From Tenericutes bacterium 4572_104 (GTDB taxonomy: Bacteria > Bacillota_I > Bacilli_A > Izemoplasmatales > UBA5603), in the NCBI GenBank assembly GCA_002084435.1, contig NBLG01000004.1, forward strand, positions 1-64,000: DNA of 64,000 nucleotides, given 5' to 3'. Shown piece after piece: positions 1-8,529 of the stretch. The notes under the pieces are model-generated. The model worked only from the letters and a program-made list of their open reading frames with translations. It did not search any database and was not told the DNA's origin. The translations under genes were made by a program, and so were the position numbers. How positions within the stretch are numbered: position 1 is the first letter of the stretch; each line of letters opens with the position of its first letter.

Positions 1-407
1 ATAATCTGTCTTTCTTTTTCAATAACTTCATCACTAACATCAAACTTTATGAAGTTATCCATAAAAGCAGATAACAGTTCATGAATATGGTTAATTGTTT
101 TAAACTGATAGGCTGTTATACTCTTAGATGTATAAGCATTTATTTCTGCGCCAGATATCGCAAATCTTTCCGGAAGATCAAATCCAGAATTATGAAACAT
201 AATATGTTCTAAAAAATGAGCTACACCTGCAGGTATTTCTGTAATTGAATCTTTTGTTTTATATTTTATACAGGTACCACCAAAATTAACTTGTAGGGTT
301 ACATATATATTATGAAATTCTTGTTTAGGATGAACAGCGACTTTGAGTCCGGATTCTAATGTCTTGGAATAGATGAATTCATCTTTTAAAGCTTGAATCT
401 TTTCCAA
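1..407 (-). CDS. ymfH: M16 family peptidase, YmfH/YfmH-like (partial, 5' part only)
   Basis: The gene runs off the left end of the window, leaving about 135 N-terminal residues. The M16 zinc-binding motif HFLEH is intact about 64 residues in, followed by the family segment ISGAEINAYTSKS, so this looks like an active inverzincin-type metallopeptidase. In Bacillus the YmfF/YmfH pair is linked to EF-P modification; that role here is inference. The start is uncertain. An ATG at 416-414 abuts the AAAGGAG ribosome binding site, whereas a TTG at 407-405 sits 9 nt from it and is preferred. The reading frame is also open upstream into the damaged neighbouring gene, so a fusion protein could in principle be made. 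Confidence 0.75.
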   Translation of the reverse strand, partial: MEKIQALKDEFIYSKTLESGLKVAVHPKQEFHNIYVTLQVNFGGTCIKYKTKDSITEIPAGVAHFLEHIMFHNSGFDLPERFAISGAEINAYTSKSITAYQFKTINHIHELLSAFMDNFIKFDVSDEVIEKERQI

Positions 408-1185
408 ATTAATCATCTCCTTTAGATTTTTACTCATATATTTTATATTAGTACCAAATCCAAGATAGATTCTAGCTTGTCTAACAAACTTATCTGTTTC
501 TCTTACTATTTTACTTGAGTGGCCTTTTTCATAATAGAACTCGCGTTTTTTAATTTTAATATCTTGCGAAACTATTTTATTTGATAGATGTTTTTTTATT
601 ATTTTATCCATATATTCAGTATCAAAATTACCAGTGACAAATAATGAAACCCTGTTTTTATCTAACAAATCAAAGTAGGTAGAGGTTAATGTGTCCTGGG
701 TTACTTCATCAAGCCTTTCATTTTCAGGAAAATTAAATTGTAAATCTAATTTATCTTGATAAAATACTTTAGAAAACCTGTAATAAGAATACATATCCTT
801 ATCTGATTTTAATATTTTACTTAGGATTTGTGATTATTTCATTTAAAAATATAAAAGCTTTTTCAGATAAAGAATCTTCATTGTCTATATATATTTCATT
901 AGGGTAAGTTATCACAAATTGATTAACAATATTTTTTTCTATGGTAGTTACACTGCTAAAAGCGTCTAGCCCATATAGAGAAAACAAATAGCGGTATTTT
1001 TTAACAAACGTCGGATATTTTCTCATATTATCTACTAAGATATTGCTCAAAAAATAATATTCATTGATTAACTCAGTACCTTCATCATGTAAAAAAATGA
1101 ACGACCAAGTAATCGTTTTAAATTTAGTTGATTTAATATAATATACATCTATTCCATTAATCTCTTTTTTTATTGGCCTGTCCAT
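408..1185 (-). pseudogene. ymfF: M16 peptidase homologue YmfF/YfmF, broken by internal deletions and a frameshift
   Basis: The first 122 codons (1185-817) match the N-terminal half of a non-catalytic M16 peptidase and stop just after ITNPK. The next frame reads on without a stop from about 830 to the ymfH start. It contains further family sequence, including RVSLFVTGNFDTEYM and VRQARIYLGFGTNIKYMS. Some residues seem missing at the frame change, and about 170 C-terminal residues expected for this roughly 420-residue family are absent. In that second frame the coding sequence joins ymfH in phase. The original ymfF stop may be the out-of-phase TAA just before AAAGGAG. The remnant is too short to fold as a normal M16 protein. 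Sequencing or assembly error is the main alternative. Confidence 0.8.
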
Positions 1186-1215
1186 ATTACCTCATTAAAA
1201 AAGGGATAAATCCCT

Positions 1216-1920
1216 TTATTCTGCTAATTCTAAAGCAATTTTCATCATATTTGTAAAAGCTGTTTGTCGTTCTTCAGCTGTCGTCACTTGGTGAGTCACA
1301 AGTGAATCTGAAACTGTTAAAAGACATGCGGCTGATTTATTTAATACTCTTGCGTTGTTAAATAATGCAAATGATTCCATTTCAACTCCTAAGCATTTAT
1401 ATTTTTCATAGATTTCTGAAAAATCAGGGTTTTCGCGATAGAAAACATCTGAAGAATGGATTCGTCCAATATGAAGTGGAATATCTAATTCCTTAGCTAT
1501 GTTTTTAATTTCTTCATTTAATTCTTTAGTTGAAGAAAGAATGTTTTCTTTATATCCGCTTTGAACTAAAGCATAGGTGCTTTCTGAATAGGCTTCTTCT
1601 ACTAAAACAGTATCATATAAATTAAGTTTAGGTGAATAAGCTCCACATGAGCCTATTCTAATAATTTTTTCCACTCCAAAAAATTTATATAATTCATAGG
1701 AATAAATACCGATTGAAGGCATTCCCATACCAGAACCCATAACAGTGATCTTTCTTCCTTTATAATTCCCGGTAAAGCCATACATATTTCTAACTTCATT
1801 GATTTTAACCACATCAGTTAAAAAAGTATCAGCGATATATTTTGCGCGTAAAGGGTCTCCTGGCATTAATACAATTTTAGATATTGAGCCATCTTTTACA
1901 TTTATATGTGGGGTATTCAT
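1216..1920 (-). CDS. deoD: purine nucleoside phosphorylase DeoD-type
   Basis: This 234-residue protein has the usual length for the hexameric DeoD family. It phosphorolyses purine (deoxy)nucleosides to the free base and (deoxy)ribose-1-phosphate. Family signatures visible are MPGDPLRAK near the N-terminus (phosphate binding), GSGMGMPSIGIYSYEL, RIGSCGAY, and VEMESFALF with a later VSDS for nucleoside binding. The ATG at 1920 is chosen because AAGGAG lies 8 nt upstream; a TTG two codons earlier is in frame but too close to it. It is last in an operon with deoC and a small membrane protein. DeoD yields deoxyribose-1-phosphate, DeoB (21470-22648) isomerises it, and DeoC cleaves it. Confidence 0.95.
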   Translation of the reverse strand: MNTPHINVKDGSISKIVLMPGDPLRAKYIADTFLTDVVKINEVRNMYGFTGNYKGRKITVMGSGMGMPSIGIYSYELYKFFGVEKIIRIGSCGAYSPKLNLYDTVLVEEAYSESTYALVQSGYKENILSSTKELNEEIKNIAKELDIPLHIGRIHSSDVFYRENPDFSEIYEKYKCLGVEMESFALFNNARVLNKSAACLLTVSDSLVTHQVTTAEERQTAFTNMMKIALELAE

Positions 1921-1922
1921 AA

Positions 1923-2495
1923 TCAATTCTCCTTATATTTTTGTATTATTTCTAATAACTCTTCGTCATTAATCATTGAAAAGTAGTATTTTTTATATAG
2001 TATTCTCGTTTCAAATTCTATGTATTTCCCTGATTTATTAACTGAATATTTATCAATGAAAAAATCTTTGTTATATCTAGCAACTACACTATTATCTAAT
2101 TTAGATCTTAAACTAGATCTCTTATATGCCTCTAAATATAATGTATCATCCGCAATAAAAAGAGATGCTCTTTTTAAAGTATAAACTTGGTTTGACTTTG
2201 AGAAAATCGGTATAAATAACTGAATATTTGAACGTTTACTAAAAGAAAAATCATAGTATATCTTCAATGTCTTTTTTGTTTTGCGAACAATAATTACATC
2301 TCTAATTAAAGCGTATAGATACGCAAAAATTAAAACTAATATAGCAAACTGCCAAGTCACAGGATAATCAATCCATTTAAAAACAATTAATACGGAAATT
2401 GAACTAATTATAGCTAAAACAGACATTCTAGTAAAGTCTAAACTAGTAATTAATTTTTCTGTTTCATCTAAAATACGTTTTTGAATATCTTTCAT
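1923..2495 (-). CDS. hypothetical membrane protein with two transmembrane segments
   Basis: I do not recognise this 190-residue protein. It has a short charged N-terminus, two hydrophobic segments at about residues 24-42 and 49-66, and a soluble C-terminal domain of about 120 residues rich in aromatic and basic residues. The start ATG at 2495 shares a base with the deoC stop (TGATG), so translation is probably coupled. It lies between deoC and deoD. The position suggests a role alongside deoxynucleoside catabolism, but nothing in the sequence gives a function. Confidence 0.75.
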   Translation of the reverse strand: MKDIQKRILDETEKLITSLDFTRMSVLAIISSISVLIVFKWIDYPVTWQFAILVLIFAYLYALIRDVIIVRKTKKTLKIYYDFSFSKRSNIQLFIPIFSKSNQVYTLKRASLFIADDTLYLEAYKRSSLRSKLDNSVVARYNKDFFIDKYSVNKSGKYIEFETRILYKKYYFSMINDEELLEIIQKYKEN

Positions 2496-3151
2496 CAATA
2501 CTCGTTTCCTGTTTCATTATTCATAAGTTTTACACCATTGCTAGTACCTATTCTTGTAGCTCCTGCTTTAACAAAGTTATCTAAATCTTCTTTAGTTCTA
2601 ACTCCACCAGCCGCTTTAACTTCTTTATCTCCAACGTTAGCTTTCATTATTTTAACTGCTTCTATTGTAGCACCACTAGTTCCGAATCCGGTTGATGTTT
2701 TAATAAAATGAGCATTAGTCCTTGAGACGATTTCTGAGGCTTTCTTAATTTCTTCATCTGTTAGATAACAGATTTCAACGATAACTTTAACAGTATGCCC
2801 CATAGCTGCTTGACATACTTGATTAATTTCGTCTTCAACGAATTTATAATCGCCTTCTTTAAATTTTCCTATATTAATAACCATGTCAATTTCATCTGCG
2901 CCATTACTAATTGCGTTTAATGTTTCAAACACTTTTGTTTCTACTGTGTTAGCACCAAGAGGGAAACCAATAACAGTACAAACTAAAACATCAGTCCCCT
3001 GTAATTGTTCGTTACAATATTTAACATGTGTTGGATTTATGCATACAGATTTAAAATGATATTCTTTTGCTTCATTTAATAGTTTGTCAATTTCTTTTTT
3101 TGTCCCAAATGCTTTCAAGTAAGTATGATCAATTAATTTATTTTTTTCCAT
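2495..3151 (-). CDS. deoC: deoxyribose-phosphate aldolase
   Basis: DeoC cleaves 2-deoxyribose-5-phosphate to glyceraldehyde-3-phosphate and acetaldehyde. The 218-residue product is of normal length. The Schiff-base lysine is K151 in FIKTSTGFG, the proton-relay lysine is K179 in VKAAGGVR, and the catalytic aspartate is D89 in DEIDMVIN. The ATG at 3151 follows GGAGG with good spacing; the open frame extends upstream but without a better ribosome site. It is the first gene of the deoC/membrane protein/deoD operon, behind two tandem consensus promoters. This pathway lets the cell feed on DNA-derived nucleosides. Confidence 0.97.
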   Translation of the reverse strand: MEKNKLIDHTYLKAFGTKKEIDKLLNEAKEYHFKSVCINPTHVKYCNEQLQGTDVLVCTVIGFPLGANTVETKVFETLNAISNGADEIDMVINIGKFKEGDYKFVEDEINQVCQAAMGHTVKVIVEICYLTDEEIKKASEIVSRTNAHFIKTSTGFGTSGATIEAVKIMKANVGDKEVKAAGGVRTKEDLDNFVKAGATRIGTSNGVKLMNNETGNEY

Positions 3152-3191
3152 AAAGTCCTCCATCAAAAAATTCATATAAATCAATATATAA

Positions 3192-3220
3192 ATTATACAT
3201 TGTTTTAGAGCGTTTTGCAA
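3192..3220 (-). promoter_or_regulatory. promoter of the deoC operon (proximal)
   Basis: The -35 box TTGCAA (3220-3215) and the -10 box TATAAT (3197-3192) are exactly 17 nt apart, with transcription expected to start near 3185, about 34 nt before the deoC ATG. This is a textbook housekeeping sigma promoter. I saw no clear operator beside it. Confidence 0.75.
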
Positions 3221-3284
3221 ATATAATAGACATTTATCATTTACAAATATTATCTCAATTGTTTTTTATTCTATAAAAATAATT

Positions 3285-3313
3285 ATTATACTTAATTATG
3301 TATAATTTTACAA
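3285..3313 (-). promoter_or_regulatory. second, distal promoter of the deoC operon
   Basis: TTGTAA (3313-3308) and TATAAT (3290-3285) are separated by 17 nt. It lies downstream of the ileS terminator and points toward deoC, so the operon may have two tandem promoters. The surrounding sequence is almost pure AT, so chance matches are easier here than elsewhere. Confidence 0.5.
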
Positions 3314-3334
3314 TATTACTTACTTTAATAGAGT

Positions 3335-3369
3335 AAAAAAAACAGCTTAATTATTTCTAATTAAACTGC
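3335..3369 (-). terminator. rho-independent terminator after ileS
   Basis: On the minus strand an 11-bp stem, CAGTTTAATTA paired with TAATTAAGCTG around a GAAA loop (one G-T wobble), is followed by a run of eight T. It lies just past the ileS stop. Confidence 0.8.
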
Positions 3370-3379
3370 TTATTCATGA

Positions 3380-6112
3380 TTAATTTTTAATAACTTCTTG
3401 ACAACGAGGGCAAATTCCATCTTCATTTACTTCAGGAACAACTTGCCAACAGCGATTACATGTAAAGCCTTCGGCTACATATACATCGATAGATACATCA
3501 TTTCCTTTATATTTTCCAAATCCTTCAGTTTTTATATCGAGTTTAGAAACGATAAATATCTGTGCTAGATTTACATTTATTTTCTCAAGTAAATTCGCTA
3601 CTTTTCCTTTAGGATAAAGAACCAAATGTGCTTTTAAACTTTTTCCGATAATTTTTTCATTTCTCGCATCTTCTAAAGCTTTTAATACATCTTCTCTTAA
3701 TTCCATAAAATCATCATATAATTTTTCTAATTCAGTATCATATTCTTCTACTTTTGGCATATCTAAAAGATAGACATCTTTCTCTTTAATATTTGGAATA
3801 TGTAAGTAACTTTCAGAAGTAGTATGCGGAATGATAGGTGTTAATAAACGAATTAAAGTATCTAATATCTTATATATAACGGTTTGAATTTGTCTTCTTT
3901 CCAATGAATCTGCTTTTTCAATATACAAAACATCTTTTGCAGGATCTAAATAGAATGAAGAAATAAATGTCACAAAATTAGTTACTTTTCGGTAAACAAC
4001 ATCAAAACGAAAATCATCATAAGCAGCTAATACTTCTTTTACAAGATTATTTGTTTTAATCAATACATATTTATCTATTTCTCCTAGATTATCAAAATCT
4101 ACTCTATCCAATTCATCATTATAATCATAGATATTACCTAATAAGAATTTAATTGTATTACGAATCTTACGATAAGATTCAGAAACTTGACGTAATAAAT
4201 TATCTGACAAGGTTACATCTGATTGATAGTCTACAGAGGCAACCCAAAGTCTTAAAATATCTGCGCCTAATGTCTTATTAACCTTGTTAGGGTCAACTCC
4301 GTTACCTTTAGATTTAGACATTGGTTTCCCTTCGCCGTCTAAAATAAATCCATGAGAAACAATAGTTTTATAAGGTGATTGGTTTTCAGTCGCAACTCCT
4401 GTAATTAAACTTGAATTAAACCAACCTCTATATTGGTCAGATCCTTCTAAATATAAGTCAGCTGGATATGGCTGGCCTCTATCCATCATAGCTCCGTGAT
4501 GAGATGATCCAGAATCAAACCAAACATCCATGATATCTGTCTCTTTACGGAAGATTCCATTTGGAGAATCTGGATGAGTATACCCTTTTGGTAATAATTC
4601 TTTTGCGTCTTTTTTAAACCAAGAATTAGAACCCTCTTTTTCAAATATCTTAGCGATATGTTCAATTACTTTAGGGTCTAAAATAGCTGTGTCTTTTTCT
4701 GTATAAAAAGCAGGAATTGGCACTCCCCATACACGTTGACGAGAAATACACCAAGAACCACGATCTTTAATCATATTGCTAAGTCTTACATCACCCCAAG
4801 ATGGATACCATTTAACAGTTTGGATTGCTTGAAGAATTTCACCTTTTAAACTATCAATATTCGCAAACCACTGAGCTGTAGCTCTAAAAATAACTGGTTT
4901 TCCTGTACGCCAATCATGTGGATATGAGTGGGTAATGTCAAAACGTCCTAATAACACGCCTAATTCATCTAAAGCTTTGATAACTTCTATATTACAGTCC
5001 TCTACGAAAAGTCCTTTAAATCGCTCTCCAGCTTCTTCTGTCATACATCCTTTTTCATCTACAGGGCAGAAAACTCCTAAACCGTATTTTTGGCCTACAA
5101 TAAAATCATCTTCCCCATGTCCTGGTGCTGTATGTACTAAACCAGTTCCATCTTCTAAAGTAACATAATCAGCTAATATAATAGGTGAAACTCTATCGTA
5201 TAAAGGATGTTTATATGTCATATTTTCTAATTCCCAACCAAATATATTTTGTAGTATTTTTGGTTCGGACCAATTAAGTAATTCTGTTAAAGCTTCAAAA
5301 CGGCTTTTACCAATTAAATATTTAGAACTATCAACTTCAACTAATACATATTCGATTTCAGGTCCAACCGCAATAGCTAAGTTAGCTGGAATTGTCCAAG
5401 GTGTTGTAGTCCAAATGAGAAATTTAGTATTTTTAGGTAGTTTTGACATAGTATCTACTGCAGGCATAGCTACATAGATTGAAGGAGAAACATGATCATG
5501 ATATTCGATCTCAGCTTCAGCTAAAGCAGTTTCACTTGATGGAGACCAATATACTGGCTTTAATCCCTTATAAATTAAACCGCGTTCTACCATTTTACTA
5601 AAAACACGAATCTGTGAAGCTTCAAATTTTTTATCTAATGTAATATATGGATTATCCCATTCTCCAAGAACACCTAAACGTTTAAACTGTTCTTTTTGAA
5701 TTGAGACTTGTTCTAAAGCATAGTTGCGACATAATTCTCTAAAATCAGCAACACTCATCGCTTTTCTGTTTACTTTTTTCTTTTTTGTCAATGCATTTTC
5801 AATTGGCAATCCATGAGTATCCCAACCAGGAATATATGGAGCTTGAAATCCAGACATATTTTTATATCTAATAACAAAATCTTTCAATATTTTATTTAAT
5901 GCATGTCCGGCATGAATTGATCCATTAGCGTATGGGGGACCATCATGTAGAATATATTTAGGTCTTCCTTCGTTTTTCTTTTGTACTAAATTATAAAGAT
6001 CCATTTCATTCCATCTTTCTTGGATTAAAGGTTCTTTATTCCCTAGATTTCCTCTCATAGGAAAATCTGTTTTTGGCATGTTTAATGTATCTTTGTAGTT
6101 TTTCTTTTCCAT
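3380..6112 (-). CDS. ileS: isoleucyl-tRNA synthetase
   Basis: This 910-residue class I synthetase charges tRNA-Ile. The HIGH-type motif is at residues 60-70 (PYANGSIHAGH) and the KMSKS loop reads PMSKSKGN near residue 595. The editing domain lies between them, with the conserved WTTTPWTIPAN and THSYPHDWR segments. The C-terminus keeps the zinc knuckle CNRCWQVVPEVNEDGICPRC, as in bacterial-type enzymes. The start ATG follows GGAGG. It is transcribed from its own promoter behind a T-box leader, downstream of the ylmE-sepF-ylmG cluster; that neighbourhood is conserved in Firmicutes. Confidence 0.98.
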   Translation of the reverse strand: MEKKNYKDTLNMPKTDFPMRGNLGNKEPLIQERWNEMDLYNLVQKKNEGRPKYILHDGPPYANGSIHAGHALNKILKDFVIRYKNMSGFQAPYIPGWDTHGLPIENALTKKKKVNRKAMSVADFRELCRNYALEQVSIQKEQFKRLGVLGEWDNPYITLDKKFEASQIRVFSKMVERGLIYKGLKPVYWSPSSETALAEAEIEYHDHVSPSIYVAMPAVDTMSKLPKNTKFLIWTTTPWTIPANLAIAVGPEIEYVLVEVDSSKYLIGKSRFEALTELLNWSEPKILQNIFGWELENMTYKHPLYDRVSPIILADYVTLEDGTGLVHTAPGHGEDDFIVGQKYGLGVFCPVDEKGCMTEEAGERFKGLFVEDCNIEVIKALDELGVLLGRFDITHSYPHDWRTGKPVIFRATAQWFANIDSLKGEILQAIQTVKWYPSWGDVRLSNMIKDRGSWCISRQRVWGVPIPAFYTEKDTAILDPKVIEHIAKIFEKEGSNSWFKKDAKELLPKGYTHPDSPNGIFRKETDIMDVWFDSGSSHHGAMMDRGQPYPADLYLEGSDQYRGWFNSSLITGVATENQSPYKTIVSHGFILDGEGKPMSKSKGNGVDPNKVNKTLGADILRLWVASVDYQSDVTLSDNLLRQVSESYRKIRNTIKFLLGNIYDYNDELDRVDFDNLGEIDKYVLIKTNNLVKEVLAAYDDFRFDVVYRKVTNFVTFISSFYLDPAKDVLYIEKADSLERRQIQTVIYKILDTLIRLLTPIIPHTTSESYLHIPNIKEKDVYLLDMPKVEEYDTELEKLYDDFMELREDVLKALEDARNEKIIGKSLKAHLVLYPKGKVANLLEKINVNLAQIFIVSKLDIKTEGFGKYKGNDVSIDVYVAEGFTCNRCWQVVPEVNEDGICPRCQEVIKN

Positions 6113-6355
6113 TGCTTTTACCTCCTAAAATAAAAAATCGCCCAAAAAAGGACGAATTAATCGCGGTACCACCTTTGTTCTAGCTTAATTAGCTAGCGCT
6201 TAAATCAGTTAACGCCTGTTTACGAGATTACCTACTTGATTCAATAATCCACTCTAAGGGGATAATCTTATAATACTCATACTCATTTCCACCAACCATG
6301 AGTTCTCTATAAATCAATATTATAAAATTCTGTCCTTATCTTCGATTTATATTCT
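6113..6355 (-). promoter_or_regulatory. T-box leader controlling ileS
   Basis: The invariant T-box sequence AAGGTGGTACCGCG lies at 6175-6162, where it can pair with the uncharged tRNA acceptor end. Immediately downstream is a terminator hairpin TCGTCC-TTTTTT-GGGCGA (6155-6138) followed by a T run. The 5' part has a Stem I-like region with the GGTTGG-type apical segment. An AUC or AUU triplet in ATTATCCCC near 6262-6269 is a plausible isoleucine specifier. When uncharged tRNA-Ile accumulates, the antiterminator should form and ileS should be expressed. Confidence 0.9.
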
Positions 6356-6360
6356 CTAAA

Positions 6361-6389
6361 ATTATACACAATTAAATGCTTTTTTTCAA
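6361..6389 (-). promoter_or_regulatory. promoter of the ileS T-box transcript
   Basis: TTGAAA (6389-6384), a 17-nt spacer and a perfect TATAAT (6366-6361) precede the T-box leader. The expected start point is near 6354. Confidence 0.85.
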
Positions 6390-6406
6390 GTAAAAAAAAC
6401 TAAAGA

Positions 6407-6658
6407 TTACATAATTAAAAATCTTTGTATATAATAAGTAACAAAATATAATAATAAAATACCTATTGTAGGTCCAAAATCCATATTAGAAAACACTAAT
6501 TTACCGCGAAAAATATTTATATATGGTTCTACTATAATTCGTAAATAATAATAAAATTTAGATCTAACAAGTGGTGTCCAGCTTAATAAAATATATACAA
6601 ATAAAATAAACATATAAACACTTAAAATATTATAAATTATCAGTAATAATAAATTCAT
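6407..6658 (-). CDS. ylmG: YggT/YlmG family membrane protein
   Basis: This 83-residue protein has two hydrophobic segments (about residues 2-25 and 60-82) flanking a central loop with the family motif SWTPLVRSKFYYYLRIIVEPYINIFR. That matches YggT proteins, which sit beside sepF in most Firmicutes and Actinobacteria and affect membrane or chloroplast-nucleoid organisation. Its precise biochemical role is unknown. It is 11 nt downstream of sepF with its own AGGA-type ribosome site. Confidence 0.9.
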   Translation of the reverse strand: MNLLLLIIYNILSVYMFILFVYILLSWTPLVRSKFYYYLRIIVEPYINIFRGKLVFSNMDFGPTIGILLLYFVTYYIQRFLIM

Positions 6659-6669
6659 CTGTATCCTAC

Positions 6670-6987
6670 CTACTTCTTTTTATAATCATTAATAAATTTT
6701 GTTAATGTTGGCCCTAACAAATCTGATTTTTGGGCCATTATATATACCTTATCTTGAATTTTGACTATTTCTCCATCACAAGCATATAGAACCCCACTTA
6801 AAAACATCAATATTTCATTAGCTTCAGAAATTGTACACTCAGTGAAATTAAGCACTATTGGATAGCGATGCATTATCTGTTCTGCGTAATCATAGATTCC
6901 TTTTGAATCGGATACGCGATAAAACTTTAAATCATCAAAATCAACATCTGTAGCTTCAATTTTTTTTCTCTTTGAAAATAATCCCAT
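6670..6987 (-). CDS. sepF: cell division protein SepF
   Basis: SepF binds membrane through its N-terminus and FtsZ through its C-terminal domain. This 105-residue protein is short for the family. It has an N-terminal basic amphipathic stretch MGLFSKRKK, only a brief linker, and then the SepF core (residues 22-100) with PIVLNFTECTISEANEILMFLSGVLYACDG, given here as two contiguous halves PIVLNFTECTISEAN and EILMFLSGVLYACDG. With no ftsA in the window, SepF is the likely membrane anchor for FtsZ. It lies between ylmE and ylmG in the conserved order. Confidence 0.93.
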   Translation of the reverse strand: MGLFSKRKKIEATDVDFDDLKFYRVSDSKGIYDYAEQIMHRYPIVLNFTECTISEANEILMFLSGVLYACDGEIVKIQDKVYIMAQKSDLLGPTLTKFINDYKKK

Positions 6988-7001
6988 ATTTAATCCTCTT
7001 T

Positions 7002-7631
7002 TCAGAATAATATACTACCGAGACGCAAGTGAGTAGCCCCAACTTTTATAGCTATTCGGTAATCATTTGACATTCCCATTGAAAGGTATTTCAAATCAAG
7101 ATTTAATGCTTTATTCACTTCATCTTTTAAATCAACTAATGATTGAAATTGCTTTTCAATCGCTTCATCATCAAAAGTTAATTCAGCCATGCCCATTAAA
7201 CCTACTATATGTATTTTATCATAATCTTGCATTTTTTTGCAAAAATCTATGACATTGCCTTTAGGTAATCCATATTTAGATTCTTCACTAGAAATATTGA
7301 CTTGAACGAAACATTTTAAAGGAATCTCTCTATGTTTTTGTATTTCTCCTGCTAAACTAAGTCTATCTAATGAATGAAGATAATCAATTTTATCTATCAT
7401 TTTTTTTACTTTTTTTGATTGCAAATGGCCAATAAAATGCCAAGTTATATCTAAATTCTTTAAAGCTTCATATTTTTCTAAAAAATTATAAACCCTGTTT
7501 TCTCCTATATCAGTAATCCCTAATCTTACAAGTTCCTTAATCTCTGGTATACCAACATATTTAGTAGCGGCGACTATAGTTTGATTCTTAGCCTCCTCTT
7601 GAACTTCTCTTATAATTTCTTCTCTAATCAT
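7002..7631 (-). CDS. ylmE: YggS/YlmE family PLP homeostasis protein
   Basis: This 209-residue protein is a single-domain PLP-binding TIM barrel related to alanine racemase. PLP would attach at the lysine in IVAATKYV near residue 24. The phosphate-binding segments WHFIGHLQSKK and LSMGMSNDY...GATHLRLGS are conserved. The family buffers pyridoxal phosphate and affects amino acid pools. It heads the ylmE-sepF-ylmG cluster with AAGGAAG upstream of the ATG. The gene that would usually follow ylmG (ylmH, then divIVA) is absent here. Confidence 0.92.
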   Translation of the reverse strand: MIREEIIREVQEEAKNQTIVAATKYVGIPEIKELVRLGITDIGENRVYNFLEKYEALKNLDITWHFIGHLQSKKVKKMIDKIDYLHSLDRLSLAGEIQKHREIPLKCFVQVNISSEESKYGLPKGNVIDFCKKMQDYDKIHIVGLMGMAELTFDDEAIEKQFQSLVDLKDEVNKALNLDLKYLSMGMSNDYRIAIKVGATHLRLGSILF

Positions 7632-7646
7632 AGTAACACTTCCTTA

Positions 7647-7811
7647 TCATTTTTTACGATTATTATAGTAATAAAACGAAGAATATATTGTTAAATATAA
7701 TGCAAGCATTATATTTAAAAAAGGATTTTCTGAAATAAATATAATTACTCCAAAAACAACTAAAATATTAAGTATAAAAATAATTAATGATATTAGCTTA
7801 TTTTTCCTCAC
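7647..7811 (-). CDS. small hypothetical membrane protein (54 residues)
   Basis: A GTG at 7811 begins a 54-codon frame encoding MRKNK, then two hydrophobic segments (about residues 6-26 and 31-46) and a basic tail NNRKK. It overlaps the last codons of surE in another frame. AGGTGAG lies 5 nt upstream of the GTG, suggesting coupled translation. I do not recognise a family. An inverted repeat lies inside it at 7691-7718. It may be a real small membrane protein, although AT-rich spacers can encode hydrophobic runs by chance. Confidence 0.5.
   Translation of the reverse strand: MRKNKLISLIIFILNILVVFGVIIFISENPFLNIMLALYLTIYSSFYYYNNRKK
7691..7718. repeat. 13-bp perfect inverted repeat with 2-nt spacer
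   Basis: TTAAATATAATGC (7691-7703) and GCATTATATTTAA (7706-7718) are exact reverse complements separated by AA. No T tract follows on either strand, so it is not a standard terminator. It could be a protein-binding site or an RNA hairpin upstream of ylmE. Confidence 0.7.
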
Positions 7812-8529
7812 TTTTTCTCACCTTAGTTCTTAATTCCCTAAGTCCATATTCTGTTTGGTTCCCAAATTTTAGTGGTGTAATAGAAATATATCCATTTCTT
7901 ACCGCAAAAACATCAGTTCCAATTTCAGGTTCATAATTTAAATGCATTCTTTTAGCTATATAATAATCTCCATCTCTTTGATAGAAATGTTCCATAGGTC
8001 TCATACCTAAATCTGTTATCTGGATACCTTTAGTTTTTCTTAAGCTTTTGCGAATAAAATTAACATTTAATAGATATTTATCTGATAATAAATCATTTTT
8101 CAATATAAAATCCATTACATAATCTAAATCTCTTTTTGCATGCGAAAAATCATTATAATCTGAAGAAAATGCAATTGCAGGAATTCCTACCTTAATAGCT
8201 TCCATACAAGCTCCAATAGTTCCAGAATAAACAGTATCGCTTGATATATTAAATCCATTATTTATTCCAGATATCACAACATCTGGTCTTATATTTAATC
8301 CATGTAAAGCTAAAACAACTGAATCAGCTGGTGTCCCTGTAACTGAATATATATTATCTTCATATTTAGTAACTCTTATCTTATCCCAAAAAGCTCTCGA
8401 CATACTAGCTCCTGACATATGTGTCTCTGGTGCTACTAAAAAAACATCTCCATATTTTTTAAGTTTTTTTAATAAAATTCGTATCCCTTCTGCATTATAT
8501 CCATCATCATTAGTTAGTAAAATTTTCAT
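7798..8529 (-). CDS. surE: 5'/3'-nucleotidase SurE
   Basis: SurE is a metal-dependent nucleoside monophosphate phosphatase. The N-terminal metal site LLTNDDG (residues 4-10), SGTPADSV-type TGTPADSVVLAL, and SGINNGFNISSDTVYSGTIGAC-like segment (ISGINNG then SDTVYSGT) are all present. The 243-residue length is normal. Its ATG overlaps the yhbY stop by four bases (ATGA). It probably feeds the nucleotide salvage that DeoD, DeoC and DeoB complete. Confidence 0.95.
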   Translation of the reverse strand: MKILLTNDDGYNAEGIRILLKKLKKYGDVFLVAPETHMSGASMSRAFWDKIRVTKYEDNIYSVTGTPADSVVLALHGLNIRPDVVISGINNGFNISSDTVYSGTIGACMEAIKVGIPAIAFSSDYNDFSHAKRDLDYVMDFILKNDLLSDKYLLNVNFIRKSLRKTKGIQITDLGMRPMEHFYQRDGDYYIAKRMHLNYEPEIGTDVFAVRNGYISITPLKFGNQTEYGLRELRTKVRKSEEK

